64,000 nt of DNA from an uncultured Clostridium sp. (GCA_900540255.1 UQFE01000013.1:1-64000); one strand, 5' to 3'; counted from the first letter of the stretch, positions 9,370 to 17,260 are shown. The notes: a model not told the origin generated them from the sequence alone. Numbers and translations are program-made.

Positions 9370-10305
9370 TTACATTGGATAACTTTTAATTACTGATAAT
9401 TGTCCTTTAACTTCATATTTTCCTAAAGAAGCTGGAATTAAATAACTATCTCCCTTTTTAATTTCTTCACAGAAATCTTTTCCTTCAATAGTACCATTAC
9501 CTTCAACACATGTTAAAATGAAGAACTTTTCTTCATTACTACAATCATCCCACTTAGTTTCAACATTAATTTTTTCCATTCCAAAATATTCATTTTCACA
9601 GAAATCTACTTTAGAAAACCCATCATATTTAACTACTTCATTATTAGAAAGATTTTGGGCCTTTAAATCAAAATTAATTACATCAAGAGACTTTTCAACA
9701 TGGATTTCTCTTGGTCTTCCATAATCATAAACTCTATATGTTACATCTGAATTTTGTTGAATTTCAGCAATTATTAATCCTTCACAAATAGCATGAACTA
9801 ATCCACTATTAATTAAAAAACAATCGCCTTTTTTAACATCAACAACATTTAAATAATCTTCACACTTTCCTTCTTCAATTGCTTTAGCAAATACAGCTTT
9901 ATCACAATTTTTAGTACCAACAATTAACTTAGCTCCTGGTTTTGCTTCAATAACATACCAAGCTTCAGTCTTACCAAATTGATTTTCAACTCTTTTTGCA
10001 TATTCATCTCCAGGATGCACTTGTACAGAAAGCTTTTCTTTAGAATTTATTAGTTTAACTAATAAAGGAAACTTTTCGGTACTAACCTTAGTTCCTACTA
10101 ATAAATGACCAAATTCATTAATTATTTCAGTAAATGATTTTCCCTTTAATTCACCATTTGCAACTATTCCAGTTCCACTTGGATGACATGCAATATCCCA
10201 ACTTTCACCTATGTTTCCTTCTAGTAAGTTTGTTCTAAACTCTTCTAAATCTCTTCCACCCCATATTTTATCATAATAAAGGTTCTCAAATCTTATTGGA
10301 TACAT
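9370..10305 (-). CDS. manA: mannose-6-phosphate isomerase, class I
   Basis: A 311-residue cupin-type isomerase that interconverts mannose 6-phosphate and fructose 6-phosphate in the cytoplasm. The zinc-binding block QVHPGDEYA is followed by KTEAWYVIEAKPGA and by the later GLVHAICEG histidine, in the order seen in the short ManA/PMI form of Bacillota (usually 310-320 residues). It stands alone with its own terminator. It could supply mannose units or, more likely, catabolise mannose. There is no link to the polysaccharide operon beyond possible sugar supply. Confidence 0.93.
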   Translation of the reverse strand: MYPIRFENLYYDKIWGGRDLEEFRTNLLEGNIGESWDIACHPSGTGIVANGELKGKSFTEIINEFGHLLVGTKVSTEKFPLLVKLINSKEKLSVQVHPGDEYAKRVENQFGKTEAWYVIEAKPGAKLIVGTKNCDKAVFAKAIEEGKCEDYLNVVDVKKGDCFLINSGLVHAICEGLIIAEIQQNSDVTYRVYDYGRPREIHVEKSLDVINFDLKAQNLSNNEVVKYDGFSKVDFCENEYFGMEKINVETKWDDCSNEEKFFILTCVEGNGTIEGKDFCEEIKKGDSYLIPASLGKYEVKGQLSVIKSYPM

Positions 10306-10767
10306 AACCTTACTCTCCTTTTATACAATATGTTAATTTATTATTCTTAAATTATATTATCTAATAAAGCATTACAACTTAATCCATTTCAATTTTATAT
10401 TATTATTTTCATAAAAACAATTGTATTTATTCACTGTTAATTGACTATTTTTCAGATTTATTCATGTCATCATATTCTATAAACATAAATACATATAATT
10501 AATTAAAAATTCCTCACATATCCAAGTATATTTAAATCTAATGTTTCGAATAATATTAATATGGTTAAGAATATATTTTCTTTGAGCTATCAAAAATATA
10601 AAATTCATTCTTAGCTTAATATAAAGTTTTAACTTCATCTTAATGTTGAAATGCTTTATCTAATGGCTTGTTTATTGTTATTTACTAACTTAATATATTA
10701 CAGCTATTTAATAACTTGCCATGAGATAAACTATTCTTATCCAATTAAAGTTAAAGGAGGGATAATT
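10306..10767. other. AT-rich intergenic region, 462 bp
   Basis: The region separates manA from the small-peptide genes and must hold both promoters. A frame open from 10651 towards the first peptide has no ribosome site, so I do not treat it as coding. No convincing promoter, hairpin or repeat was identified. Confidence 0.5.
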
Positions 10768-10965
10768 TTGAAGGATAAGTCTAATGTTTATTTGCCAAGC
10801 CTAAGAAGTTATTATGATCCTACAAATGAAACATGCGTAAATAATCCATTAATAAAATCTGATGCATCTATTAATAGCTGCATGGATGATCCAATTGTAG
10901 CTAATAATATTGCTTGCAATGAATTTAACTATACTGATGATATTTACGACGATTCTGATGTCTAG
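10768..10965 (+). CDS. small acidic three-cysteine peptide, candidate secreted or precursor peptide
   Basis: A 65-residue peptide starting at TTG (10768), chosen because AAAGGAGGG lies six bases upstream, an almost ideal site. It has Cys at 23, 38 and 50 and an Asp-rich tail. Two of the three cysteines begin a short internal repeat, CVNNPLI (23-29) and CMDDPIV (38-44). There is no signal peptide. It lies ahead of another small gene and, past a terminator, an ABC exporter, so it may be an exported peptide or modified-peptide precursor. I do not recognise the family, and the function is inference from position only. Confidence 0.6.
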   Translation: MKDKSNVYLPSLRSYYDPTNETCVNNPLIKSDASINSCMDDPIVANNIACNEFNYTDDIYDDSDV

Positions 10966-11025
10966 CTTATTATTTTAAACTTTATACCACCTAAAGCTAG
11001 ATTTTACTTGTAAGGAGGATATGTC

Positions 11026-11193
11026 ATGGCTAAAACTAATGATAAAAAAAAGAGAATGAAAGGAACTATGCCTTCTAGTAATACAGAACTTCCTCATCCC
11101 CTAAATAGTTTTAATAGCCCTCTTGGAAGCTTAAACAACAAAAGTAAAGAAACTATTCAACAAGAAAATAACAAACAGAATACTTTATTTTAA
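11026..11193 (+). CDS. small basic peptide
   Basis: A 55-residue peptide, start ATG at 11026 with TAAGGAGG seven bases upstream. The N-terminus is strongly basic (KKKRMK), the middle is rich in Ser, Asn and Pro (LPHPLNSFNSPLG), and there is no Cys, membrane segment or signal peptide. It lies 60 bases after the three-cysteine peptide gene with no terminator between them, so the two are probably co-transcribed. The family is not recognised. It may be a partner or a second substrate of the downstream exporter, which is inference only. Confidence 0.55.
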   Translation: MAKTNDKKKRMKGTMPSSNTELPHPLNSFNSPLGSLNNKSKETIQQENNKQNTLF

Positions 11194-11203
11194 TTAATAT
11201 CTC

Positions 11204-11263
11204 AAAAAAGAGTTATATGAAAATGAATTAATAAATTCATTTTGAATATAGCTCTCTTTTTTA
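11204..11263 (+). terminator. terminator after the two small peptide genes
   Basis: GAGTTATATGAAAATGAATT pairs across a short loop with AATTCATTTTGAATATAGCTC, followed by TCTTTTTT. It separates the abundant-looking peptide transcript from the exporter gene. Confidence 0.85.
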
Positions 11264-11477
11264 TTAAAAGCTCTCTTAAAATGATTGGGATACTATATTC
11301 TTAGTGTAACATTTGATGAGCATTAAATTTAAATCAACACATTATATTAAAACAAAACAATTCATCAATAGGCAAACATCCATTGTAAGTTTTTTACTTA
11401 AATGCTAAAATATTATTATATTACTTTTATAAGTTTATATGCATAATTACACTCAATATATATTGAAAGGAGACTTC

Positions 11478-13265
11478 ATGGAAAACATAAAGAAACTAAA
11501 ACCTACAAAAGAACTATGGATAAAAATAAAATGGATGGCAAACTATGCAAAACCAGCTATTCCCTTTTTAATATTTTCAATTATAGTAAATGTTATTTTT
11601 TCATTGATAGGAATTTATAATGTTACTGTTTCAAAGTCATTAATTGATTCTGCAATAAGTGGTGATTCAAAGCAAACTATACACTGGCTTATAATAATGC
11701 TTGTTATAACATTAATAAGTATGCTATCATCACCTGTTACTTCTTTTATGAGCACACATTCTTCAACAAAACTTACTCAAAATATTCAAAGAAAAATTTA
11801 TCAACATCTTCAATGTAGTGATTGGCTTGAACAAAGTAAATTTCATTCTGTAAGCTTATTAACTAGAGTAACATCTGATGTAAGTAACATTAGTTCTGCT
11901 ATTCTAGGAACTATTCCTAGCTTAGTTTCATTAACAGTTACATTAGTAGGTTCATTTTATACACTTATAAATTGGGCACCATCAATAGCATTTGTTGCTG
12001 TTTTTATTGGTCCTTTTTTAATATTGGTTGGTAGATATTTTAGTGGAAAACTTAAATCCTTATATAAAGAAGCTCAAGAAGAAGATGTTAAATATAGATC
12101 ATTTATGCAAGAATCAATTCAAAACATAATGATTGTTAAGACATTTTGTATGGAAAAAATAAATATGCATAAACTTTTAGAAATTCAAGATAATAAATAT
12201 AAAATTGCTATGAGAAATACTAAGCTTTCTGTTATGACTTCAATGTCAATGAGTTTTTGCTCTTCACTTGCTTACTTTTCAATTTTTACATGGGGAGTAT
12301 TAAATATAGCTAAAGGAGTAACTACCTATGGTACATTTACAGGAATGCTTCAATTATATAATAAAGTTCAAGCACCATTTTCTTCTTTAGCAAGCATGAT
12401 TCCTGGGCTTATTTCAACTATAGCAGCGGCTGAAAGACTTATGGAAATTGAAACAATACCAGTTGAAAAAATGGCTGATGAAAATGAACTTAACGATATT
12501 ACTAATAAATCACTTGATGAAATTGCTGTAGATAATATAACTAATTTTGAATCTACTTTATTTAATAATCCTGATATTATCTTTGATAATGTTTATTTTG
12601 CATATAAGGATAATAATTATATTTTAAATAAAATTAATCTTACTATTGACTCTGGTGAAACTATTGCTTTTGTTGGACCATCTGGTGAAGGTAAAACAAC
12701 AATGATTAGACTTATATTATCTTTAATTAATCCAACTAAAGGTAATTTGTTTATTAGTGAAAATGACTTAATTAAAGATATGAATAGAAACTTTAGAAAT
12801 CTTATTTCTTATGTTCCTCAAGGAAATACTTTATTTTCAGGAACAATTAGAAGCAACTTACTTTATGGTAAACCTTATGCTACTGATGATGAACTTAAAG
12901 AAGCATTAACTAATGCTTGTGCCATTGACTTTGTTAATGAACTTGAAGATGGATTAGATACAATGATTGGTGAAAAAGGAGTTGGTATTTCAGAAGGACA
13001 AGCCCAAAGAATTGCAATTGCTAGAGCTTTCTTAAGGGTAAGACCTATATTAATACTTGATGAAGCTACTTCTTCACTAGATCCTGAAACAGAAGTTAAG
13101 GTATTAAAGTCAGTTAAGTCATTATCTAGTAATCCAACATGTATTATTATTACTCACAGACCTTCTGCTCTTAATATTTGTAATAGAATTATGAAACTTG
13201 AAAAAGGTCATATTAGGGAAGTTAGTAGAAAAAGTATATTAGAAGTTGCAAATGAGTTAGTTTAA
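11478..13265 (+). CDS. ABC exporter (membrane-ATPase half-transporter), probable peptide exporter
   Basis: A 595-residue half-transporter, expected to work as a homodimer. The start at 11478 is set by GAAAGGAGA seven bases upstream. Six membrane helices occupy about residues 25-310. The ATPase domain has Walker A GPSGEGKTT, signature ISEGQ, Walker B with catalytic Glu (LDEATS) and an ITHRPS H-loop. There is no N-terminal C39 leader peptidase, as in lasso exporters such as McjD, where a separate B-type protein cuts the leader. It sits between two small peptide genes and the RiPP maturation genes and shares a terminator region with a precursor gene. Peptide export or immunity is therefore likely, but the substrate is unproven. 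Confidence 0.85.
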   Translation: MENIKKLKPTKELWIKIKWMANYAKPAIPFLIFSIIVNVIFSLIGIYNVTVSKSLIDSAISGDSKQTIHWLIIMLVITLISMLSSPVTSFMSTHSSTKLTQNIQRKIYQHLQCSDWLEQSKFHSVSLLTRVTSDVSNISSAILGTIPSLVSLTVTLVGSFYTLINWAPSIAFVAVFIGPFLILVGRYFSGKLKSLYKEAQEEDVKYRSFMQESIQNIMIVKTFCMEKINMHKLLEIQDNKYKIAMRNTKLSVMTSMSMSFCSSLAYFSIFTWGVLNIAKGVTTYGTFTGMLQLYNKVQAPFSSLASMIPGLISTIAAAERLMEIETIPVEKMADENELNDITNKSLDEIAVDNITNFESTLFNNPDIIFDNVYFAYKDNNYILNKINLTIDSGETIAFVGPSGEGKTTMIRLILSLINPTKGNLFISENDLIKDMNRNFRNLISYVPQGNTLFSGTIRSNLLYGKPYATDDELKEALTNACAIDFVNELEDGLDTMIGEKGVGISEGQAQRIAIARAFLRVRPILILDEATSSLDPETEVKVLKSVKSLSSNPTCIIITHRPSALNICNRIMKLEKGHIREVSRKSILEVANELV

Positions 13266-13318
13266 ACAAAAAAACACCTTCAATGCTAATTTATTAGTAT
13301 CGAAGGTATTTTTTGTTA
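13266..13318. terminator. bidirectional terminator between exporter and precursor peptide
   Basis: AAAAAACACCTTC pairs with GAAGGTATTTTTT around a loop. Plus-strand T and minus-strand T runs flank it, so it can serve the exporter and the convergent precursor gene. Confidence 0.8.
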
Positions 13319-13319
13319 T

Positions 13320-13469
13320 TTAAGATGGGTTTACTTCAATATATCTTAACTCGATATTAGTAACCTCTAATTCATTTTCATGTTTATAATCATTTTCAGG
13401 TTTATAATCATCTTCATTTGTTTTATTTACTGATAAATTAATAAGTTTTGGATTTTTCCATTGTTTCAT
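13320..13469 (-). CDS. RiPP precursor peptide, short acidic paralogue
   Basis: A 49-residue peptide beginning MKQWKNPKLINLSVNKT and ending in NPS. The N-terminal block matches those of the 92-residue peptide at 16890 and the pseudogene at 15774: Met-Lys, Trp, Asn-Pro, a hydrophobic residue, Leu-x-Val and Thr. This resembles lasso leaders (Tyr-x-x-Pro-x-Leu...Thr) that PqqD-type proteins bind. The remainder has no Cys and is rich in Asp, Glu, Lys and Tyr, with DDYKPEN and NDYKHEN as a short repeat. The final Ser is a candidate target of the nearby HPr-like kinase. GAAGG lies eight to nine bases upstream, and a good promoter lies just ahead. Confidence 0.7.
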   Translation of the reverse strand: MKQWKNPKLINLSVNKTNEDDYKPENDYKHENELEVTNIELRYIEVNPS

Positions 13470-13494
13470 TTTGAAATGCCTTCATCATAAGTTT

Positions 13495-13524
13495 ATTATA
13501 TATTAATACTCAAATTTATGTAAA
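13495..13524 (-). promoter_or_regulatory. promoter of the short precursor peptide
   Basis: TTTACA (13519-13524), an 18-base spacer and a perfect TATAAT (13495-13500) on the minus strand, about 26 bases ahead of the start codon. It gives the peptide its own transcript, separate from the maturation genes, which are closed by the terminator at 13649. Confidence 0.65.
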
Positions 13525-13648
13525 TTACACCTTAGATGAATATTTTAAACTTTATACTTACTACTTTAATATCAGTTATAAAATTACATCTTATAATAAA
13601 AATCATATAAACTTTTACCCTAATATATATAAATTTATATTTATATAT

Positions 13649-13681
13649 AAAGACGGACTCAAATTTGAATCCGCCTTATTA
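13649..13681 (-). terminator. terminator of the maturation genes
   Basis: AAGGCGGATTCAAATTTGAGTCCGTCTT on the minus strand is a nearly perfect hairpin (arms AAGGCGGATTCAAA and TTTGAGTCCGTCTT), 105 bases beyond the B2 stop and ahead of the precursor promoter. Confidence 0.75.
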
Positions 13682-13785
13682 TCAATAATTTTTTAATATT
13701 CTCTTCCAACTGATACTAAATTAAAGAAATAACACATATGATTACTAAATTTATAATAATAACCTTTATATGATATCAAATTGAT

Positions 13786-14241
13786 TTAATTAGCAAATCT
13801 AGCTACAACAGTATATTGTTCTCTTATAGCTCCACCTGTAACATAGTACTCACCACATCTTAACCATGCATGAGCTTTCATTTCATTTCCTTCCTTTCGT
13901 ACGCCTAAATAAATAGTAGTTGAAATTCCTTGATTTTTTAATAATTTCTGTGCAGTTAATGCTTGTACTAGGCATTTACTTTCCCATGGTGTTTTAGCTG
14001 AAACAAATAAAACCCTAGATGATATTCTTCTAGCAATTTTATATGTATCATTATCAACTTTATCTAAAGATTCTTGTTTATGAGATCCCATTCTCTTCCT
14101 TAATTTATTAAATGGAACGAAAAGTATAAACGCTCTATAAAATCCTGTATAAAAAAAAGTTTGCATTATATAAAACTTTTCCTTATTATCCATACATATA
14201 AATGTTTTAGTTTTTCTAGCTAATACTGATAAGGTCTGCAT
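13786..14241 (-). CDS. lasso peptide biosynthesis B2-type transglutaminase-like leader peptidase
   Basis: A 151-residue protein of the B2 (McjB C-terminal, transglutaminase-like) family, which removes the leader from a PqqD-bound precursor. Cys90 lies in WESKCLVQALTAQ and His124 in KAHAWLRCG, both in the family's usual context, followed by VTGGAIREQYTVVARF near the end. Length is normal for a stand-alone B2. The start overlaps the PqqD gene by 26 bases, the usual B1-B2 arrangement, and implies coupled translation. B2 homologues also occur outside lasso clusters, and no lasso cyclase gene is present here, so the product need not be a lasso peptide. Confidence 0.88.
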   Translation of the reverse strand: MQTLSVLARKTKTFICMDNKEKFYIMQTFFYTGFYRAFILFVPFNKLRKRMGSHKQESLDKVDNDTYKIARRISSRVLFVSAKTPWESKCLVQALTAQKLLKNQGISTTIYLGVRKEGNEMKAHAWLRCGEYYVTGGAIREQYTVVARFAN

Positions 14242-14545
14242 TATTTAATCTTCCTAAAAATTCTACTACTGTATCCTTGCAAGTTTCTTCATCTACTTCA
14301 TATTCAGAACGTAAAGTATCTATGATTCCTTTTACATTTACAGGTTCACTAATAATTTCCCATATTCTACTTCCAACTTCATTCATCATAAAGTATTCAC
14401 CTTTATCAAGGTTCATCATTACTTTTTCTCCATCTAAATCTGTATCATCTATTTCTAAATTTTTATTAATTATTGTATTTAAATTTATTCCATAATCCCT
14501 TTTTATCTTTCCTATCTTACCAGTACTTTTCTTAAAATTAATCAT
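14216..14545 (-). CDS. PqqD-family leader-binding protein (B1-type RRE)
   Basis: A 109-residue PqqD-fold protein. The hallmark is residues 60-85 with EKVMMNLDKGEYFMMNEVGSR: a beta-hairpin with Gly-Glu-Tyr followed by Asn-x-x-Gly-x-x-Ile-Trp, then helices (VDEETCKDTVVEFLGRL) ending the domain. Such proteins bind the leader of a precursor peptide and present it to the peptidase. The N-terminal 35 residues are basic and unrecognised. GGTGGGG stands five bases before the ATG. It precedes and overlaps the B2 gene and lies 161 bases after the kinase gene. Confidence 0.9.
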   Translation of the reverse strand: MINFKKSTGKIGKIKRDYGINLNTIINKNLEIDDTDLDGEKVMMNLDKGEYFMMNEVGSRIWEIISEPVNVKGIIDTLRSEYEVDEETCKDTVVEFLGRLNNADLISIS

Positions 14546-14706
14546 ATCTTCCCCACCCTATCTATTATTGAATAGTATTATCTTATATAAATTTTACCAA
14601 TTACCCCTAAATAATTAAATAACCATCATTAATTATTTATTATTAAATAATACTTTTTTACCATTTTATATAAATAAAGTATTATTATTTTTACTACCTA
14701 TTAACT

Positions 14707-15633
14707 TTATACTACAATTTCTTTAGCAGATATTATTTCTCTTTCAATTAAATTAATTTGAGTATCTACTGTAAATTGATTTGCAGGTCTAGTTACCTTA
14801 AAGAATCTTATATTTTTAGCTATATCAATACATTGTTTAAAATATACTGAATCCATTTTTCCTAAATGTTTGATATATTCACCCCTATATATATTTTGAA
14901 TTATATTATTTAATTTTTCACTACCTCTTAATTCTTCAATAGTAACTTCATCTACATCACCAACAGTTAACTTTACTATTGCAGTTAATTCCTTTGGCTC
15001 ATAAATAAATTCATCTTTAGCAGGCACTATATATTTAACTTCTTTATCACTCATAAATGATGTAAAAGCTTCTTTATTATATCCAAAATTATTCATAGCA
15101 GATTCACATAATTTTTGATATGGAAATCCTGGCATTACATATGGAACTTTATCTATCTTGATTCCAGCAACATCATCAGATATAAATTTATATCCCCTTT
15201 CTCTTAATGCCGTAGTTAAAGTAGATTTTCCTGCACCTCTATCCCCTGTAAATATTACAGCTTTATTATCCATTTCTATTACTCCACCATGAATAGCTAC
15301 CATTTTTCTTTGAAGCATAATAAATCCTAAACAGCTACACATTACATAAATTTTCATAAGTTTCATATCTGCATTATCACATAATTCTACTTCTATCTTA
15401 TTTCCATTAGTTATACAATATGTAGCTATATTATCTATATGAAACCATATTTTATTTTGATATAACTGAATTTTTCTATCTTCTAAAATTGATTTTTTTA
15501 TTTCTTGATCCATTTTTGAATATTTTATTACTACTAAATCATCATTAAAAATATTACTTATTTTTTCAAATTCATCTATTTCTATTTCAGATTTTATATT
15601 CAATCCATATACACAATAATTGTTTAACACCAT
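14707..15633 (-). CDS. HPr-kinase-like serine kinase of a RiPP cluster
   Basis: A 308-residue protein with a C-terminal HPr kinase/phosphorylase-like domain: AIHGG (113-117), Walker A GDRGAGKST (130-138) and ISDD (151-154) acting as the Walker B/catalytic acidic pair. The N-terminal 110 residues are unlike HPr kinase. HprK itself carries a signature loop for HPr that I do not see. Homologues in paeninodin-type lasso clusters phosphorylate the C-terminal serine of the precursor (established for that system). All three candidate precursors here end in Ser, which fits that role. It could instead act on another small molecule or protein. Confidence 0.8.
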   Translation of the reverse strand: MVLNNYCVYGLNIKSEIEIDEFEKISNIFNDDLVVIKYSKMDQEIKKSILEDRKIQLYQNKIWFHIDNIATYCITNGNKIEVELCDNADMKLMKIYVMCSCLGFIMLQRKMVAIHGGVIEMDNKAVIFTGDRGAGKSTLTTALRERGYKFISDDVAGIKIDKVPYVMPGFPYQKLCESAMNNFGYNKEAFTSFMSDKEVKYIVPAKDEFIYEPKELTAIVKLTVGDVDEVTIEELRGSEKLNNIIQNIYRGEYIKHLGKMDSVYFKQCIDIAKNIRFFKVTRPANQFTVDTQINLIEREIISAKEIVV

Positions 15634-15773
15634 TCTCTTATACCCACTCTCATAATTTTGATAATTATTAATTTTATTATACTATTATATAATTTGTTGA
15701 TAAATTACACTATAGTATTAAATTTATTTACTACTTCTTTAATCTTAAAAATATTTAAACTTAATTATTCTCT

Positions 15774-16023
15774 TTAAGATACTAGAACTGCTTCTAACTT
15801 TGGTGTTATAGATCCCTCTGATCCAAATCCAGGATTAGCTGGTTTATTTAAATATTGACACGAATGGTTATGCTTTATATTAGGAATAAGAACTTATGTA
15901 GCTCCACAATATTTACAACTCCATAAAGCCTTCTTTTGCTACATTTACTTGTTCATAGCAATCATCTTTCGTATATTTTACTCCTAAATTCATAAATTCT
16001 AGATTTAACCACTCTTTCTTCAT
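15774..16023 (-). pseudogene. decayed RiPP precursor peptide with CxxC and His-Cys motifs
   Basis: The first frame encodes 36 residues beginning MKKEWLNLEFMNLGVKYTKD, clearly paralogous to the leader of the 92-residue peptide (Trp5, Leu13, Val15, Tyr17, Thr18 shared). It stops at 15913. From there another frame continues the family pattern: LWSCKYCGAT, an in-frame stop, then IKHNHSCQYLNK and a long tail ending in VLVS at 15774. One frameshift and one nonsense codon therefore separate the leader from its Cys/His tail. A ribosome site (AGAAGG) remains. A sequencing error could explain one defect but hardly both. Confidence 0.7.
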
Positions 16024-16237
16024 TCTTTTTCCTTCTAATATTTAACTTATTAATCTAAAATATTTTTTAACAATTTTACTGAAATAAAATCATTTATTCA
16101 TACTACATTCTAATTTTTAATTTAATTTTATAGATAATTAACATTTATTACATTTTCAAAATATTTATATACTCATTTTGATATAATACTAAATACTGCT
16201 TTTAATACTACCAATACTTAATCATTATATTTTAAAA

Positions 16238-16807
16238 TTATTTCCTTAATAATGATTCAACCTTATTTATAAATTCTTCTTCACTTATATTTATTGGTAA
16301 TCTTTTTCCATTTAAGATCATAGTTGGAACCTCTTCTAAGTTTATTTTACTTTTTTCTTTAGTTATAATTTTTAAATCATTTATATTCTTTTTGTTCTCA
16401 TCTTGACTCAAATTTAAAAATTTAATTACCTCTTCATTAGATTTAAAATCTCTCCATTGCCTTTGAGTTGTGTATATTTCTAATAATTTTTCAAAATCTA
16501 ATGATTGTTCTTCACTCATATGTTTATAAATTACTTCATCATATTCAAATCTCGTAATATCTATTGGCTTTTCAATTAATCTTATCGTACCATCTTCAAT
16601 AAACCTCTTTATACTTTCGTGTAATCTTTCATGCATTGTAGCACAATCAATACATTGAAAGCTTGTATAATTAATTATCTCTATTGGTGCACTTTCATTT
16701 CCATAAACTAATCCAGCTTCTCTATCATTACTTGAGCACCCAATAAAAAAAACACATATATTTATAATTAATAAAAAATATGTAATCTTGATATATACTT
16801 TTCTTAT
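16238..16807 (-). CDS. thioredoxin-fold (DsbA-like) lipoprotein with CxxC
   Basis: Read from 16807 the frame gives 189 residues: basic n-region IRKVYIK, hydrophobic segment and lipobox FFIGC (Cys24), then SAPIEIINYTSFQCIDC, whose CxxC is Cys52-Cys55. The C-terminal part has RQWRDF, a helical stretch and the cis-Pro loop EVPTMILNGK. This is the DsbA/thioredoxin layout: a membrane-anchored extracytoplasmic thiol oxidoreductase. No ATG, GTG or TTG precedes the signal peptide. AGGGGGAG (16814-16821) is six bases from an ATA at 16807, so an unusual AUA or AUU start is likely. The first ATG (16636) lies after the CxxC and cannot give the working protein. It sits between two Cys-bearing precursor genes and may act on their thiols. 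Confidence 0.65.
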   Translation of the reverse strand: MRKVYIKITYFLLIINICVFFIGCSSNDREAGLVYGNESAPIEIINYTSFQCIDCATMHERLHESIKRFIEDGTIRLIEKPIDITRFEYDEVIYKHMSEEQSLDFEKLLEIYTTQRQWRDFKSNEEVIKFLNLSQDENKKNINDLKIITKEKSKINLEEVPTMILNGKRLPINISEEEFINKVESLLRK

Positions 16808-16831
16808 TATAATCTCCCCCTATTAATATAA

Positions 16832-16874
16832 TTAAAAATAATACATTACTATAAAAGCAATGTATTATTTTTAA
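16832..16874 (-). terminator. terminator of the Cys-rich precursor gene
   Basis: AAAAATAATACATT pairs with AATGTATTATTTTT, giving a T-ended hairpin on both strands 16 bases beyond the precursor stop. Read-through would reach the lipoprotein gene. Confidence 0.75.
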
Positions 16875-16889
16875 TTTTAGAAAATATTT

Positions 16890-17168
16890 TTATGATAATT
16901 TACACCCATTTGGATGAGCTGAATTCCAGTGCCCAATTAATCCCATTACAGCTCCAACTGGAGTAACATAAATATATCCTGATTCTGCTCCACAGCACCT
17001 ACATTTATATCCAAACTTTCCAAAACATGCTTGATTTGCACTTCTATCAATAGATTTAGCATCAACTTTAGATCCATCATCTCCTAAAACCCATCCATCA
17101 TATTCCTCTTCATGAGTATATTCTACGTTTAATGATTTAATTGCAGGATTGTTCCAATTTTTTTTCAT
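16890..17168 (-). CDS. Cys-rich RiPP precursor peptide
   Basis: A 92-residue peptide. The ATG at 17168 is preferred over an in-frame GTG nine bases earlier, because GAGGTG lies six bases upstream of the ATG and overlaps the GTG. The leader-like N-terminus MKKNWNNPAIKSLNVEYT matches its two paralogues. An acidic linker follows, then five Cys (48, 56, 58, 59, 89) with CRCCGA, a Gly-rich hydrophobic stretch (PVGAVMGLIG), His80 and His85, and a C-terminal KLS. The Cys/His spacing suggests metal binding or disulfide/thioether formation. Its end in Ser and the adjacent CxxC lipoprotein support modification. The core region, modification and activity are inferred. Confidence 0.72.
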   Translation of the reverse strand: MKKNWNNPAIKSLNVEYTHEEEYDGWVLGDDGSKVDAKSIDRSANQACFGKFGYKCRCCGAESGYIYVTPVGAVMGLIGHWNSAHPNGCKLS

Positions 17169-17240
17169 TATATTCACCTCTTTTTTAAATTTTTTTAAAC
17201 ATTTTATAAATTCATCTCTAAATTTGTGCTGAAATTTAAG

Positions 17241-17260
17241 AATAAATAAATAAATAAATA
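17241..17260. repeat. tetranucleotide tract (AATA)5
   Basis: Five perfect AATA units, 73 bases upstream of the Cys-rich precursor start. Tracts of this kind can vary in length by slippage. No promoter element could be placed around it with confidence. Confidence 0.6.

Noticed and set aside
10651..10767. Frame open upstream of the three-cysteine peptide that would add 39 residues including a hydrophobic segment
   Set aside because: No ribosome site before the ATG at 10651, and an AAAGGAGGG motif exactly placed for the TTG at 10768. The added hydrophobic residues are probably chance translation of AT-rich DNA.
10768..10965. Interpretation of the 65-residue peptide as a fourth member of the W-x-x-P leader family
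   Set aside because: It has a YLPSL segment but lacks Trp, the Leu-x-Val step and the right spacing to Thr, and does not end in Ser.
11281..11330. Sequence TATATTCTTAGTGTAACATTTG resembling the right end of the MITE (TATTCTTAATGCGACATCC)
   Set aside because: The match is only partial and no left end is seen; AT-rich words of this length are frequent. It may be a very decayed copy but cannot be supported.
14651..14690. AATAATACTTT...AAAGTATTATT hairpin between kinase and PqqD genes
   Set aside because: Inverted repeat of low-complexity A/T words with no T run on the minus strand after it. It would not separate the genes with certainty.
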